Source: Eurosta solidaginis (taxonomy: Eukaryota > Arthropoda > Insecta > Diptera > Tephritidae). Taken from it: a stretch of DNA of 64,000 nt. The notes under the pieces were generated by a model. The model did no database searches and was not told where the DNA came from. It was given only the letters and a program-made list of their open reading frames with translations. Of the stretch, positions 22,361 to 33,531 are shown in pieces. A program made the translations under genes and the position numbers. Location: positions 237,832,978 through 237,896,977 of the forward strand of contig NC_090320.1 of assembly GCF_040869045.1 (NCBI RefSeq). Reading direction: 5' to 3'. The number at the start of each line of letters is the position of its first letter. Position 1 is the stretch's first letter.

Positions 22361-23009
22361 TTAAAATAGCAGTGTTTGAAAGTTTGTCCAAATCGTTAAA
22401 GAAAGCTTAATTCGGGAAGCCAAATAATGGTCAATAACACAATTTGAGATACTTTGCTGGTGGTATGGTGTAACAGTTTGTTGATCTATGTAGTAATCGC
22501 GAACGTCTTTTCCTCGAGGATAATGTTCCAGAATATTTTGAATGTCTACCTACATTATAAAATACAAAATAATAATGCCACATATCCAAGCATACTTATG
22601 TAAGTATATTATTACCGTAAGCGAACCATGCGAAGTTTGTGATGCACTCAAAACTGTAGAGATGAATGAAAACCCTCGTTCCCTTAATCCATTGATAAAC
22701 TTTCTGAATCGCAGACGTTATATTTTCATCTTCGCCAAACTGCAGGATAGAAAAAAACTGAAAATTAGAGTGCATCGACAGTTGAAATAATGACAGAAAT
22801 GATGTACGTCTTGTCATTTGTTAAAATAAAGTTGGAAAAGTATTAAGAAAAGGTTGTTATTTAAAAAAGTATTCATACCTCCTGTTTTTTCCACAATTAG
22901 ATTTTTTCACATAATTTCACTATAGCGCTTCCTACGTCAATTGACGGAAAACTTTTCTCCAAGTCGATTTCAGTTAAGTACCTCAACTCTTCAATTCCAA
23001 CACTGGCGT
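22361..23009 (-). pseudogene. Three-exon gene remnant with a SAM-like exon
   Basis: Three minus-strand exons can be read. Exon 1 (23009-22879) follows acceptor TTCTTTATAG and encodes DASVGIEELRYLTEIDLEKS with a following AIVKLCEKI, resembling a SAM-domain helix pair, then an in-frame TAA. It ends at donor GTATGAAT. Exon 2 (22739-22616) follows TTCTATCCTGCAG in matching phase 0 and starts FGEDENITSAIQK. One extra base then moves the coherent reading to a frame beginning FINGLRERGFSF. Exon 3 (22549-22361) lies across a 66-bp intron with GTAATAAT and AATGTAG edges. It begins VDIQNILEHYPRGK and stops at TAA. Intron phases agree throughout. One stop and one frameshift make it a pseudogene, or a gene with assembly errors. 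The parent gene is not recognised. Confidence 0.65.
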
Positions 23010-23150
23010 CTATAAAGAAGTATATACATGATTAGAAAAGGTTCAATAAATAATATTATTGGAAATTAAATATGCAATTTCACTTGATCCCGTTTAGTTT
23101 GCATAGGAAAATAATTAGTTTCGCGAGAGGTATTAAAATATGTGTTTTGT

Positions 23151-23468
23151 ATTTTTTTTATTTAATTGAAAAAAAAAAAAATTTCAAAAATAAAAATTTT
23201 TTTTTATCAATTTTATTTATATAACAAAAACATGTAAGAAAATGATTTTTAAGTATTCTTTTCTTTATATATTATGGTAATCTACGATTAAAATGACTCG
23301 CTTTCGCTGTCTAGCAACTGCATTAGGCAGGTATACACATACATTCGTATGTATATAAAGAAAAGAATACTTAAAAATCATTTTCTTACATTTTTTTGTT
23401 ATATAAATAAAATTGATAAAAAAAACATTTATTTTTGAAATTTTTTTTTTCAATTATATAAAAAAAAT
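23151..23468. repeat. Long near-perfect inverted repeat (hairpin)
   Basis: Arms 23151-23272 and 23352-23468 are reverse complements almost base for base (for example AAGAAAAGAATACTTAAAAA against its partner in TTTTTAAGTATTCTTTTC), separated by a loop of about 80 bp containing GTCTAGCAACTGCATTAGG. AT-rich, non-coding. It could be a foldback MITE or, if transcribed, a long hairpin RNA. Confidence 0.85.
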
Positions 23469-23845
23469 ATAAAAAAAATTGGCCCATTCCGGGATTAGAG
23501 GGGATGATTGCAGAATTGATTGAAGTTTTTCATGAGAAGAAAGGAAAAAAATGGCGAAATTCGAAAAATCTCGAAAAACTGAAAAATTACAAAAAAAAAA
23601 CCAAAAGTACATTTAAAAACCAAATTTTTTAAAAAAAAAGATCTCAAACGGCAAATTTTTGAAAAAGTTATAGCATTTTGAAAACAAAAACGATGTTTTT
23701 TTAAAAATTCATAACTTTTTTAGAGTTGAATGAAAAAAATTAAAAAAATTTTGAAAAACGTCTCTCGTAAGTTAGAAAAAGAAGAAAAACTTTCAGCCAA
23801 TTCTAAAGGGGTCGGGTTCAAAATTTGTCGAAATGGGATGGAATA
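23469..23845. other. AT-rich non-coding sequence
   Basis: Purine/A-run-rich stretch with repeated GAAAAA phrases and no ORF. Possibly an unrelated degenerate repeat fused to the A3 fragment. Confidence 0.5.
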
Positions 23846-24698
23846 CCCCATATATAACATTTTGGAAAACACAAAAAACCAGATTATTTAGTAAATAATA
23901 CACCAAGAATGTTGAAATTTGACGTGTGGACTGATATTGAGACTCTTGATAAAAATTTGAAAAGAAATTTTAAAATGGGCGTGGCACCGCCCACTTGTAA
24001 TAAAATCAATTTTACAAATATTATTAATCATAAATCAAAAATCGTTAAACCTACCGTAAAAAAATTCGGCAGAGAGGTTGCCTTTACTATAAGAAATGCT
24101 TTGAAGAAAACATTAACGAAATCGGTTAAGGACCACGCCCACTTTTATATAAAATATTTTTAAAAGGGTCGTGGACGAATAAAATAAGCTATATCTTTAC
24201 AAAAAGAGCTTTATATCAAAGGTATTTCATTTCCCAAGGGGATTTATAACAATAAAGAGGAAAAAATTCAAATTTAAAAAAATGAGTGTAGCACCGCCCC
24301 TTTTATGAATATGCAATTTTCTATGTTTCGGGAGCCATAACTCGAAGAAAAATTAACGGATCGTAATAAAATTGGGTACACAGGTTTTTACTATAGCAGG
24401 AAATATTTCTAAAAAAATGGACGGGATCGGGTAAAGACCACGGCAACTTAGATATAAAATAAGTTTAAAAGGGTCGTAGACTAGAATAATAAGCTATAAC
24501 TTAGCAAAAAATAGTTTTGAATCAATGATATTTCACTTATCAAGTTTTATTGTAAGAGGTAATGGGGAGACATTTTTCTTTAAACGGGCACTGTATGTTA
24601 TGTGGAAAAGTTATTTATCTGAAATGAAATGTGCAATTGAAACTCACGCTGAGTATATAATGTTCGGTTACACCTGAACTTAGATATCTTTACTTGTT
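23846..24698 (-). mobile_element. Family A3 element, left-truncated
   Basis: Homologous to 26109-27201 and 56890-58010: blocks TTGAAATTTGACGTGTGGAC, AAATGGGCGTGGCACCGCCC, GGACCACGCCCACTTTTATA and GAGCCATAACTCGAAGAA. The right end has CACGCTGAGTAT, GTTCGG-TTACAC-CTGAAC and TTTACTTGTTT. It lacks the TATAAAAA-side terminus. The ORF at 23909-24163 is not a gene; it recurs by repeat homology at 56946. Confidence 0.82.
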
Positions 24699-25507
24699 TG
24701 ATTACTGCTGGACTTGAGCTGTCATGGGTTTGAAAGTTAAAATCGAAAAGATTTTTACATCTTTAAAAAAGCCTATATAATTTTATTTGTATAAAGATAT
24801 GTATTTGAATATAAACAAATGCATTTCAACTAATGAAAATCTATCCATGAGAAATATATATGTACATAAGTGCGGAAGGAATAAGATTTGTCTGTACTTT
24901 ACCCATAGATTCCTTAATTACTAAACCGATTGCTTTCACGTTTGGACTAATAAATTATCTTCAAAAGAGTGATGTTTATGAGTACGGACCTCGGTTTAAG
25001 CACAATAGAGGTTTTTTCAGAGGATGAAGCATCGTGATCCGCACCGTCAGTGTGGGCATGAACCCCACTAAACCTCCTAACGCCTAACTATCAATTCTAT
25101 CTATTCAATGACTATCGTCAAGTATTCCATCGGAAGGTAGGTTGAGTACTAGGCTCTACATCTGTTGGTGTTACGTTGCTATAGTTTCACCGTCTTACGG
25201 CATAATTCCACCCTTGCTTACTACATCAATGTGTTGACACGTGTTACATGAGTTCAGTATTTGCAAACATATGTTTATGAATGTACCTACTGTGCTTGTT
25301 GAATCTTTGTTACAATATCAACCAGGGCCCGTATTACGTTTTACGTTCAGTGACTGAAAACCATTTTCACTCAAACGTTAACAATGCAACTTTCAAATTA
25401 TTTCAAAAATTATATTAAGTTATGGATCTAACGTTTATTATTTGCCGGCAGTTCACATATGGCATTAATCCGATGCACTATTTCATAGTTTGGCATTGTG
25501 ATTTAAA
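24699..25507. other. No gene seen
   Basis: About 800 bp with no recognised repeat and no coding frame. 25000-25200 is less AT-rich (GCACCGTCAGTGTGGGCATG and following) and may be old element debris. Confidence 0.5.
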
Positions 25508-26008
25508 CAAGTAAGGAAGGCTAAGATCGGGTGTAACCGAACATAACATACACAGCTGCCAAATTACAGCTTGCAAAACTTTTAAATTATCTTATTTTAA
25601 AAATGGGCGGTGCCACGCCAAGCCCGTTGTCCACAATTTTACTAGTTTTCTATTCTGCGTCATAAGGTCAACACAGCTACCAAATTGTATCACTTTATCC
25701 GTCTTTGGTAATGAACTATCGCACTTTTTCGGTTTTTCGATATCGAAAAAGTGGGCGTGGTTATAGTCCGATATCGTTCATTTTAAATAGCGATCTGAGA
25801 CGAATGCCCAGGAACCTACATATCAAATTTCATCAAGATACCTTAAAATTTACTCAAGTTATCGTGTTTATGGACAGATGTACATACGGACGGACATAGC
25901 TCAATGAATTTCTTTTTTCGCCCAAATCATTTTGATATATAGAAGTCTATATCTGTCTATATTAGTTTATTCCGTTACGGGATACCGTTATGCGAACAAA
26001 ATTAATAT
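25508..26008 (+). mobile_element. Family A fragment, internally deleted
   Basis: Begins CAAGTAAGGAAGGCTAAG with the 5' hairpin (GATCGG-GTGTAA-CCGAAC, one mismatch). It jumps at CATACACAGCTG directly into the late internal block CAAATTACAGCTTGC, continues to GGACATAGCTCAATG and stops at AATTAATATAC without the terminal hairpin. It meets the next copy head-to-head at about 26009. Confidence 0.75.
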
Positions 26009-27201
26009 ACACCAAATTTCGTACACGAGCTTATCTGGACCCAGAATAGATTGGTATTGAAAATGAGCGTAATCGGATGATAACCACGCCCACTTTTTAT
26101 ATATATAACATTTTGAAAACACAAAAAAAATGATTACTTAGTAAATAATACACCTAGAATGTTGAAATTTGACGGATGGACTGATATTGAGACTCTTGAT
26201 AAAAATTTGAAAAAAATTTAAAATGGACGTGGCACCGCCCACTTGTGATAAAATCAATTTTACAAATATTATTAATCGTAAATCAAAAATCGTTAAACCT
26301 ATCGTAAGAAAGTTCGGCAGAGGGGTTGCCTTTACTATAAGGAATGCTTTGAAGAAAAATTAACGAAATCGGTTAAGGACCACACCCACTTTTATATAAA
26401 AGATTTTTAAAAGGGTCGTGGACGAATAAAATAAGCTATATCTTTGCAAAAAAGAGCTTTATATCAATGGTATTTCATTTCCCAAGTGGATTTATAACAA
26501 TAAATAGGAAAAACTTCAAATTTTAAAAAATGGGCCCCTTTTTATGTTTCGGGGGCCATAACTCGAAGAACAATTAACGGATCGTAACAAAATTTGGAAC
26601 ACAAATTTTTCCTATAGCAGGAAATATTTCTAGAAAAAATGGACGAGATCGGTTAAAGACCACGCCCACTTTTATATAGAAGATTTTTAAAAGGGTCGGA
26701 GACGAAAATAATAAGCTATAACTTAGCGAAAAAGAGCTTTGTATCAATAGAATTTAACTTTCTAAATTGAATTATAACATTAAATTGGAAAACACTAAAA
26801 TTTTTGAAAATGGGTGTGGCACCGCCCCTTTTATGACTAAGCAATTTTCTATATTTCGGGAGCCATAACTCGAAGAACAATTAACGGATCGTAACAAAAT
26901 TTGGAACACAAATTTTCCCTATAGCAGAAAATATATTTAGTAAAAATGGACGGGATCGGTTAAAGACCACGGCAACTTATATATAAAACAAGTTTAAAAG
27001 GGTCGTATAAATAGTTTTGAATCGATGATATTTCACTTATCAAGTTTTATTGTAAGAGGAATTGGGGAGACATTTTTTTTTTTAAACGGGCACTGTATGT
27101 TATGTAGAAAAGTAATTTATCTGAAATGAAATGTACAATAGAAGCTCACGCTGAGTATATAATGTTCGGCTACACCCAAACTTAGACACCTTTACTTGTT
27201 T
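26009..27201 (-). mobile_element. Family A3 element, left-truncated
   Basis: Opens at ACCAAATTTCGTACACGAGC and runs through three GGGCGTGG/CCACGCCC-type modules to CACGCTGAGTAT, GTTCGG-CTACAC-CCAAAC and TTTACTTGTTT. It is colinear with 23846-24698 and with 56596-58016. Confidence 0.8.
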
Positions 27202-27925
27202 CTTTTATTTTTTACTACTTCATCCCTCCCTTCACAGTCCCTTCCGAGTGCTTTGCACTCCGGTGCAGTTAGTTACACCGGTTGAAGAGGCTATCCGTGT
27301 GTAAACACTTACAACCGTTTTCGATTGGTTGGACAGGCCTTGTCTCTATTCCGTCCCCTCGTTTTCTATTTCGTTTCCTATATTCTTGCCTCTTCCTATT
27401 TTATCATAGCGACGGTGCTGGTTAAACATTTGGAGAGGCCTTGTATCCAATTTGTATTTAGTTCAATATCTTCCACGAAAAACTGGGCGGATGAGTGGTT
27501 GCTGCTACGTCGGAGCCTTTCTAGACTTCGTAGCCCTCTCATGGTTTCCGCTTTTATATCGTATGCCAAATGTTTCAGGAGTGTAATCCTTTCCAAAAAT
27601 TCTGCTTAGTTTGTACCTCGAGCTATAGAATCTAGAACTATCGAAAAATACAAGTTATACATCTTCTACTTTATCGCCTCCTCAGTGATCGCCTATGTTA
27701 TTAAGTACAAGTTTGGATGGGGGAATTAATATATTACTTGAAACCATGGCTGCCAATGCATCAGTCATACCCTCAAATTCTCAAATATCAATCAACTTCA
27801 CTCATCGCCATTGTCTCAAACGCAAGCCCACACGATCTAGAAATAGATCACGACGAGTCTGCACTATAAGCTGTTTCTCCATAAAACAGCTTTAATAGTA
27901 ATTAAAATTGATATAATAACACATT
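27202..27925. other. Upstream region of the I-clade LINE with uncertain ORF remnants
   Basis: Two weak frames. The minus-strand frame (27396-27610) is helical, with LERLRRSSNHSSAQFF, and no known motif. The plus frame 27695-27895 ends 30 bp before ORF2 and is rich in Arg/Ser/Lys at its end (KRKPTRSRNRSRR). Its position and basic character fit an ORF1 C-terminus, but no zinc knuckle is visible. Confidence 0.35.
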
Positions 27926-28783
27926 ATGATTCTTAATATTCTACAATGGAATATTAATGGATATCACAATAACTTTTCAGAATTAGAAATCCTAATAAAA
28001 GGTCGCAAACCCCACATTATATGTATTCAAGAAAGCCACCTTAAACACAATTATTCACCTCATCCACCTAAACAATACTCAGCTCGCTTTCATAATTTCA
28101 TTCACATAAACAACTCAAAGCAAGGTTGTGGGATACTAGTACACAATAGTATCACACATAAGTTTATAAACATCACCTCAAATATATCAGCTGTTGCAAT
28201 TGAAATTAATCTCCATTAACCAAATACTATTGTATCAATATACATTCCACCACTTCAAAAATTTTCCGTTTCGGACATAGAAACAATCACTTCCTCTATT
28301 AACACACCCATAATTCTAGCTGGGGATTTTAACAGCTGGAGCCCTCTCTGGGGATCACCAAAATCTAACCCCGAAGGTATAATACTGGAAGATTTTATAT
28401 TCAAATCGAGCCTATGTGTACTTAGCAACAATAATACAACACACTTCTCTACACATAACACTTTCACTCACGTAGATGTAACAATGGTATCTCCCCAATT
28501 ACTTCCCCTTGCATCTTGGTACACACTGGAAGACTTACATAACAGCGAACATTACTCAATAATTTGTACAATTTCACTCCCCTCCAATAATACTTATAAA
28601 AATCCCAAACCTGTCAGATTCAACACTGCTAAAGCTAATTGGGAAAAGTACCAAGCGACTCTTAATTCTATCGACCTAGAGCAGTTCATGCAAAGCAACA
28701 CTAACAAAGAAGCAGCTATACTATCGAAAGCTATTAGACAGGCAGCAAGTCTAGTTATACCAACAACAATCCACCATAAATGA
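27926..28783 (+). pseudogene. I-clade LINE ORF2, AP-type endonuclease
   Basis: Starts MILNILQWNINGYHNNF and shows the endonuclease motifs in order: the LQWNINGY start, PHIICIQESHL with the catalytic Glu, ILAGDFNSWSPLWGS with the Asp-Asn pair, and a terminal NSEHYSI in place of SDH. One in-frame stop (after VAIEINLH, at 28217-28219) splits it into two frames. Usually in LINEs this domain nicks the target DNA. The start at 27926 gives the expected distance to the first motif. Confidence 0.9.
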
Positions 28784-30380
28784 TCAAGACAAGTCCCATG
28801 GTGGAACCCAGTCTTGAGTAATCTACACATTGAAAAAGTTACTGATTTGAAGGAATATCAACGATTGAGGAGTATCGACTCTTTAGTTAACTAAAAAAAA
28901 AGCCACAATTTAATAGGGAAAAAAATTTTGCTAAACGTAAGTGCCTAGAAAGTTTCACCAAAGAAATTAGCCCGAGTTCCTCAACAGCGGCCATTTGGAA
29001 AAGAATTAAAACCCTTACAGGCACCTACAATCCAAATATAATTCTATTAATTAATATCAATAACTCCATCATAACTAACAGTAGCGATATATCTTTCCAG
29101 TTTGCCCAACGTTTTACCAAATCCTCTGAAACGTCCAGTTTTCCACCGCAATTCATTCAGGCATCAAGCAATCTGCCTTTCTTCGAGCAAACGATAATAC
29201 AGATAGTCTAGCAAAACATCTAGAAATCGATATTAATTACATGGAGTTGGAGCATGCCATGCATGACAGAGTGTAAGTCAAAAGTACCTCTCCGGGTTTT
29301 GGTAAAATCAACTACCAAATGCTAAAACAAACCCCAAAATCTATAAAACTGAGGCTACTAAAGCTTTACAATGCCAGATTCCAATCCGGTGTAATTCCTC
29401 AGAGTTTCAAGACAGCGACTATCATCCCAATACTTAAACCACATAAAGAGCCAGACGATTTAAAAAGCTTTCGACCTATATCACTGATTCCCTGCATGAG
29501 CAAAATCATGGAGAAAATAATCGCTACCAGGCTGATGTGGTTTTTACACAATTAAAAGCTCCTATCCCTATTCCAAGTAGGATTTCAATCTGGTACGAGC
29601 ACTTTAGATACTCTTCTTTTCCTTGATCATCACATATGTAAAACTCTGTCAAACAAACATCACATCTCCATCCTTTCGATCGACTTTGCTTAAGCATTTG
29701 ACAAAATCGGGGCACACCTGGTCTTGCAAAAATTACAGGAATGGCGAATTGGCCCTAAAATTTTTGAATATATTAAATTATTCCGTACAAACAGAAAATC
29801 TCGCTGGATTATAAACTGCACATTTTCTAACACGTTTCCCCTACACAATGGAATTCCTCAAGGTTCCCCACTGTCTGTCACACTTTTTCTGAAGGCATTT
29901 GACACCATTAGCAGACTCATGAGCAAACAAAATAATATTAAACATTGCTTATATGCCGATGACCTTTACCTTATTTGCACTAACAAAAATAACTCAGAAA
30001 TCGAAGAGTCATCCAATAATGCTTTAAATACTATAAAAACCTGGTCACAGCATTTAGGGGCCCTTATTTCTTTATAAAGATAAAAGATAAAAATCTATAG
30101 ATAAAAGCAAACAGTTGCTGCAATAAACATAATTGAAACGAAATAAATGTAAAAAATAATAATCTATATCTAATGTAAATAACATGAAAATTTTGGGTCT
30201 AATATTCCATTGTAAACATAGTTTTAATTACCATTGTTCTAATTTAAGAAATGACCTAGCTACCAGGCTGAACATGATTAAATATTTATCCTCAAAAAAA
30301 AAAAGCTTTGTACATACTAACACCATAATTGATATTACCAAACTAACAATTCAAAAAATCACCTCAAGATGATTCAGGGC
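28784..30380 (+). pseudogene. I-clade LINE ORF2, reverse transcriptase
   Basis: The region 28784-29310 is frame-broken. From 29319 RT blocks are clear: a GFGKINYQML start, PKSFRPISLIP-like (LKSFRPISLIPCMSKIMEKI), SGTSTLDTLL, a disrupted SIDFA-AFDKI catalytic block with one in-frame stop, GIPQGSPLSVTLF, and the YADD active site (HCLYADDLYLI). The thumb continues at 30184-30372 (MKILGLIFHCKHSFNYH). Several stops and shifts mean it is inactive. Confidence 0.9.
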
Positions 30381-30654
30381 CCTTATCACGCCGCCATAAG
30401 AAGGAGCCTAAGAGCATTTAGGACTACCCCGATTAAGAACCTGCTAGTCGAAGGGGGCTTTCTGGCGATCGAGTCTAGAATAAAATATCTTAGAAGTCGT
30501 ATAATTTAAAAGCTTTATTCCTACTCATCCAAGAATCTGAACCATGAAATTCAGCTTCTAAATAAAAGGAAAACTGCCATAAAAAGGAAATCGGCTCTGT
30601 GCATGTTACAATAACATACAGAATATCTCAACCTAAGTTTCTCCCCACCAAAAT

Positions 30655-30963
30655 TTGCCAAAACTAAAATACCACCATGGAAGCTTCACAGCAAGATATT
30701 TATCACTCCGACGTAAGGACAATACATTGCAATCGGCCTTTCGAAAACTATATACAATCATCGTTTCTCCACTGAAACAGGAAGGTTGGAAATTTCTGTT
30801 TACTGACGGATCCAAAAATAATGTGGGCGTCTCATTTGCTGTGACGGACGATAACGGTCTAACGCAGGCCCACGGCTTACTACCTCAGTATGCAAACATA
30901 TTTGACGCTGAACTACAGGGATTGCTTTCGGCACTACAACTAGCCAAAGAAAGAAGCAAATAA
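30655..30963 (+). pseudogene. I-clade LINE RNase H, first half
   Basis: Contains the first two RNase H acidic blocks: KFLFTDGSKNNVGVSFAV (Asp) and NIFDAELQGLLSALQLAKER (Glu). An RNase H after RT separates the I, R1 and Loa groups from Jockey. The frame ends where a foldback element begins (30964), and the remaining half is found 1.1 kb further on. Confidence 0.88.
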
Positions 30964-31387
30964 AATAATAAAAAACATTTTTTTTAAGTTAAACGGATAT
31001 ATTGAAAACAATACTTACATTAAGTAATAATAATACTAAAAGCTAGAAAATAAAAAGGTAGTCCTAGGTACTAGTCATCACACTCCTCATCAATCTAGGG
31101 CGTTGATCAGACAATTAAATAAAAGCGTTGGACGCGTCAAATTTCTATTGATTGTCATAAGTAAGACCAACTGTACCTTAATGAGGTTATGCTACGCCTC
31201 ACATTTTTAGAAATTTCGGGCGCCCAACCATTTTATTTAATTGTCTGATCAACCCCTAGAGTGATGAGGGGTGTGATGACTAGTACCCAGGACCTACCTA
31301 ATTATTTTCTAAATTTTAGTATTATTATTACTTAATGTAAGTATTGCTTTCAATAAAACCGTTTAACTTAAATTTTTTTTTATTCAT
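30964..31387. mobile_element. Foldback element inside the LINE RNase H
   Basis: Two arms of about 165 bp (about 30970-31137 and 31213-31385) are inverted copies: AAGTTAAACGG, AATACTTACATTAAGTAAT and CTAGTCATCACAC at the left match their complements at the right. The central loop is about 75 bp. It has no coding capacity and interrupts the RNase H frame, so it was inserted after the LINE. Confidence 0.82.
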
Positions 31388-32060
31388 TTTATTATACTGA
31401 AATTTCACTAGCAAAATTTGAACTTATGTGTTCCAAAGTATTTTGACGTCTCTTCTAACGGGAAATGAATTTTTTACAGAAATTTCACTAGCAAAATTTG
31501 AACTTATGTGCTCCAAAGAATTTTGATGTCACTTCCACCGGCCTGTATATAATATTTGTTCAAAGTGCCAAATCGGACAGACAAGTGCGAGTTTTTTCAT
31601 ATCTCAATTTTCGCGACACCTAGCATGAATTTTTTATACTAAAGCGCTTTCTATTTCTGTATGTAAAATATGATTTCCAAATATTAGCCAAATCCGCCCA
31701 CAAATACGATTTTTGTGAATATCTCGATTTATGCGCCACCTAGCGGCGATTTTTTTCATAGGTCGCTTTCTATTCTTATATGTATTATGTGTTCTAAATA
31801 TGAGCCAAATCGGACCACAAATACAATTTTTGTGAATATCTCGTTCCTTGCGCCACCTGGCGGTGATTTTTTTCTTATTATTGCATTGTCTTCGGTTTCT
31901 GAACTATATTCCAAGTTTCAAGCTTGTAGCTTATCGGGAAGTTACTTAAATTTGAATTACAAAATTCGCGCTGACCGGCCAGCCGTGCAGCCTGTCAAGT
32001 CAACCTAAATAAAACCGCTTAAAAATATGTGATATGCACAAACAGTACATCAGTATTTAC
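31388..32060. repeat. Short tandem duplications next to the foldback
   Basis: A segment beginning GAAATTTCACTAGCAAAATT occurs twice (about 31398 and 31479). Three units of about 118 bp follow (31540-31900) with GCGCCACCTAGCGGCGATTT, TTTTGTGAATATCTCG and GAGCCAAATCGGAC. All lie between the two RNase H halves, so they are part of the same or a nested insertion. The ORF at 31715-32008 is a repeat translation. Confidence 0.65.
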
Positions 32061-32137
32061 AGCTACAAAAAAGTTCCAATTAAAGGAGGGCCCGCTCAAT
32101 TCAATCCAATAGCTACTTATGAGTATGTCACCGAAAA

Positions 32138-32560
32138 TAAAATAGATGTGGATCCAATCTCACTCAGGTATCCCGGGTAATGAACAAGCGGACCAAGCTG
32201 CAAAATCCGCCTTTAAAGACTGTCTTCATTCCCACATGCCATTTAATGTAAAATCAATAAAAAAAATTACTTTTCTAACGCTCTACATAAAAGTCTTAAA
32301 GAGGAATGGTCAACATACAGACACTCATACAAAGATATAAACCCCCTCGGTGTTCCGATCAAACTGCCAACTAACACATCTTCTTGGGCCTACAAATGTT
32401 TTGTACGCCTTAGACTAGGCCATACACTTATAACTCATGAACACCTTCAATCGACATCTCAGCCCATATGCCTTTATTGTAACAACTACAAGCTAACTAC
32501 TCAACATATTCTATTCCACTCCAACTTATCCTCCCGAATCCTTCAGAAACAAATCTAAAT
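32138..32560 (+). pseudogene. I-clade LINE RNase H second half and C-terminus
   Basis: WIQSHSGIPGNEQADQAAKS is the last RNase H block, with the catalytic Asp. After a frameshift near 32340 comes VRLRLGHTLITHEHL and the C-terminal zinc motif CLYCNNYKLTTQHILFHS. It ends about 32555. The 3' UTR continues to a TAA-rich tail (TAAATAATACTTAATAAT) near 32745, as in I factors. Confidence 0.87.
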
Positions 32561-32760
32561 CTAATTGGAAAATTCTTAAAAGGCATTAACATATTTCACT
32601 AATTTTAAATATTTACACATAGATACGTACACATAAATATAAGTATTCTATATTCTGAATAAGCCGATAGCCTCTGTAGCTTGTGCTTACGAGTGATTTT
32701 ATAATTTTAATTATGGATAACAAATAAATAATACTTAATAATATTAAATATACATACTGC
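32561..32760 (+). other. LINE 3' UTR and TAA-rich tail
   Basis: AT-rich non-coding sequence after the LINE zinc motif, with GCCGATAGCCTCTGTAGC and a tail of TAA/AATA repeats ending at about 32750. TAA-type tails are typical of I-clade elements. Confidence 0.6.
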
Positions 32761-32789
32761 TGTCCTTTCCATCGGTTTTATTTATTTAT

Positions 32790-33531
32790 ATTTATACCTT
32801 TCATGAAAATGAAATGGTATATTAAATTCGTCACGAATCCCAAAATTATAAGTCCTTAAAGGAAAATAGATTGACCCACCATTAAGTATACCGAAATAAT
32901 CAGGATGAAGAGCTGAGTTGATTTAGCCATGTCCGTCTGTCTGTTTGTATGCATACTAGTCCCTCAATTTTTGAGATATCTTGATAAAATTTGGTGAGCG
33001 GGTATACTTAGGTGTCCGATTAGACATTTGTCGGAACCGGCCGGATCGGACCACTATAGCATATATCCCCCATATAATCGATTTTTCAGAAAAGAGGATT
33101 TTTGTCGTATCTTTCCCAATTCATCAGATTGAGGCTTCAAACTTCACCATATGCCTTCGTATATTGAACATATTGTTGCCTGAAAAAATTTATGAGATCG
33201 GTCGTATATATAGTATATATCCCCCACAACCGATTGTTCAGATAAGGAACTTTTCGTAATTACTGTCCCATTTTAACAGCTAGAAGCTTAAAAGTTCACA
33301 GAATGCTTACGTATAGAGCAATTATTGTTGTCGGAAGAAGTCATAGAGATCGGTGGGATATATAGTACATACTCCATATAAACTGTCATTTCTGCCCCCC
33401 ATTTTTACGGCTAGAAGCATAAAATTTCATCAAATACTTACAGTTACGGCATATATTGTCGAAATAAGTGATTCGTGGTCATAGTTTTTACATGCAGACC
33501 CCATTGCATCCTCACACAAAGTACCTACCTA
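32790..33531 (-). mobile_element. Family B element, copy 1
   Basis: The left end is a 12-bp hairpin: TATACC+TTTCAT (32793-32804), loop GAAA, ATGAAA, one bulged T, GGTATA (32809-32821). GCCATGTCCGTCTGTCTG follows, then a repeated block (CGAAATTTT-, AAATTTGGTGAGCGG-, CAGATTGAGGCTTCAAAC-type), and the right edge GTACCTACCTATT. It is directly joined to the A1 element at 33532. No coding capacity. Confidence 0.8.
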
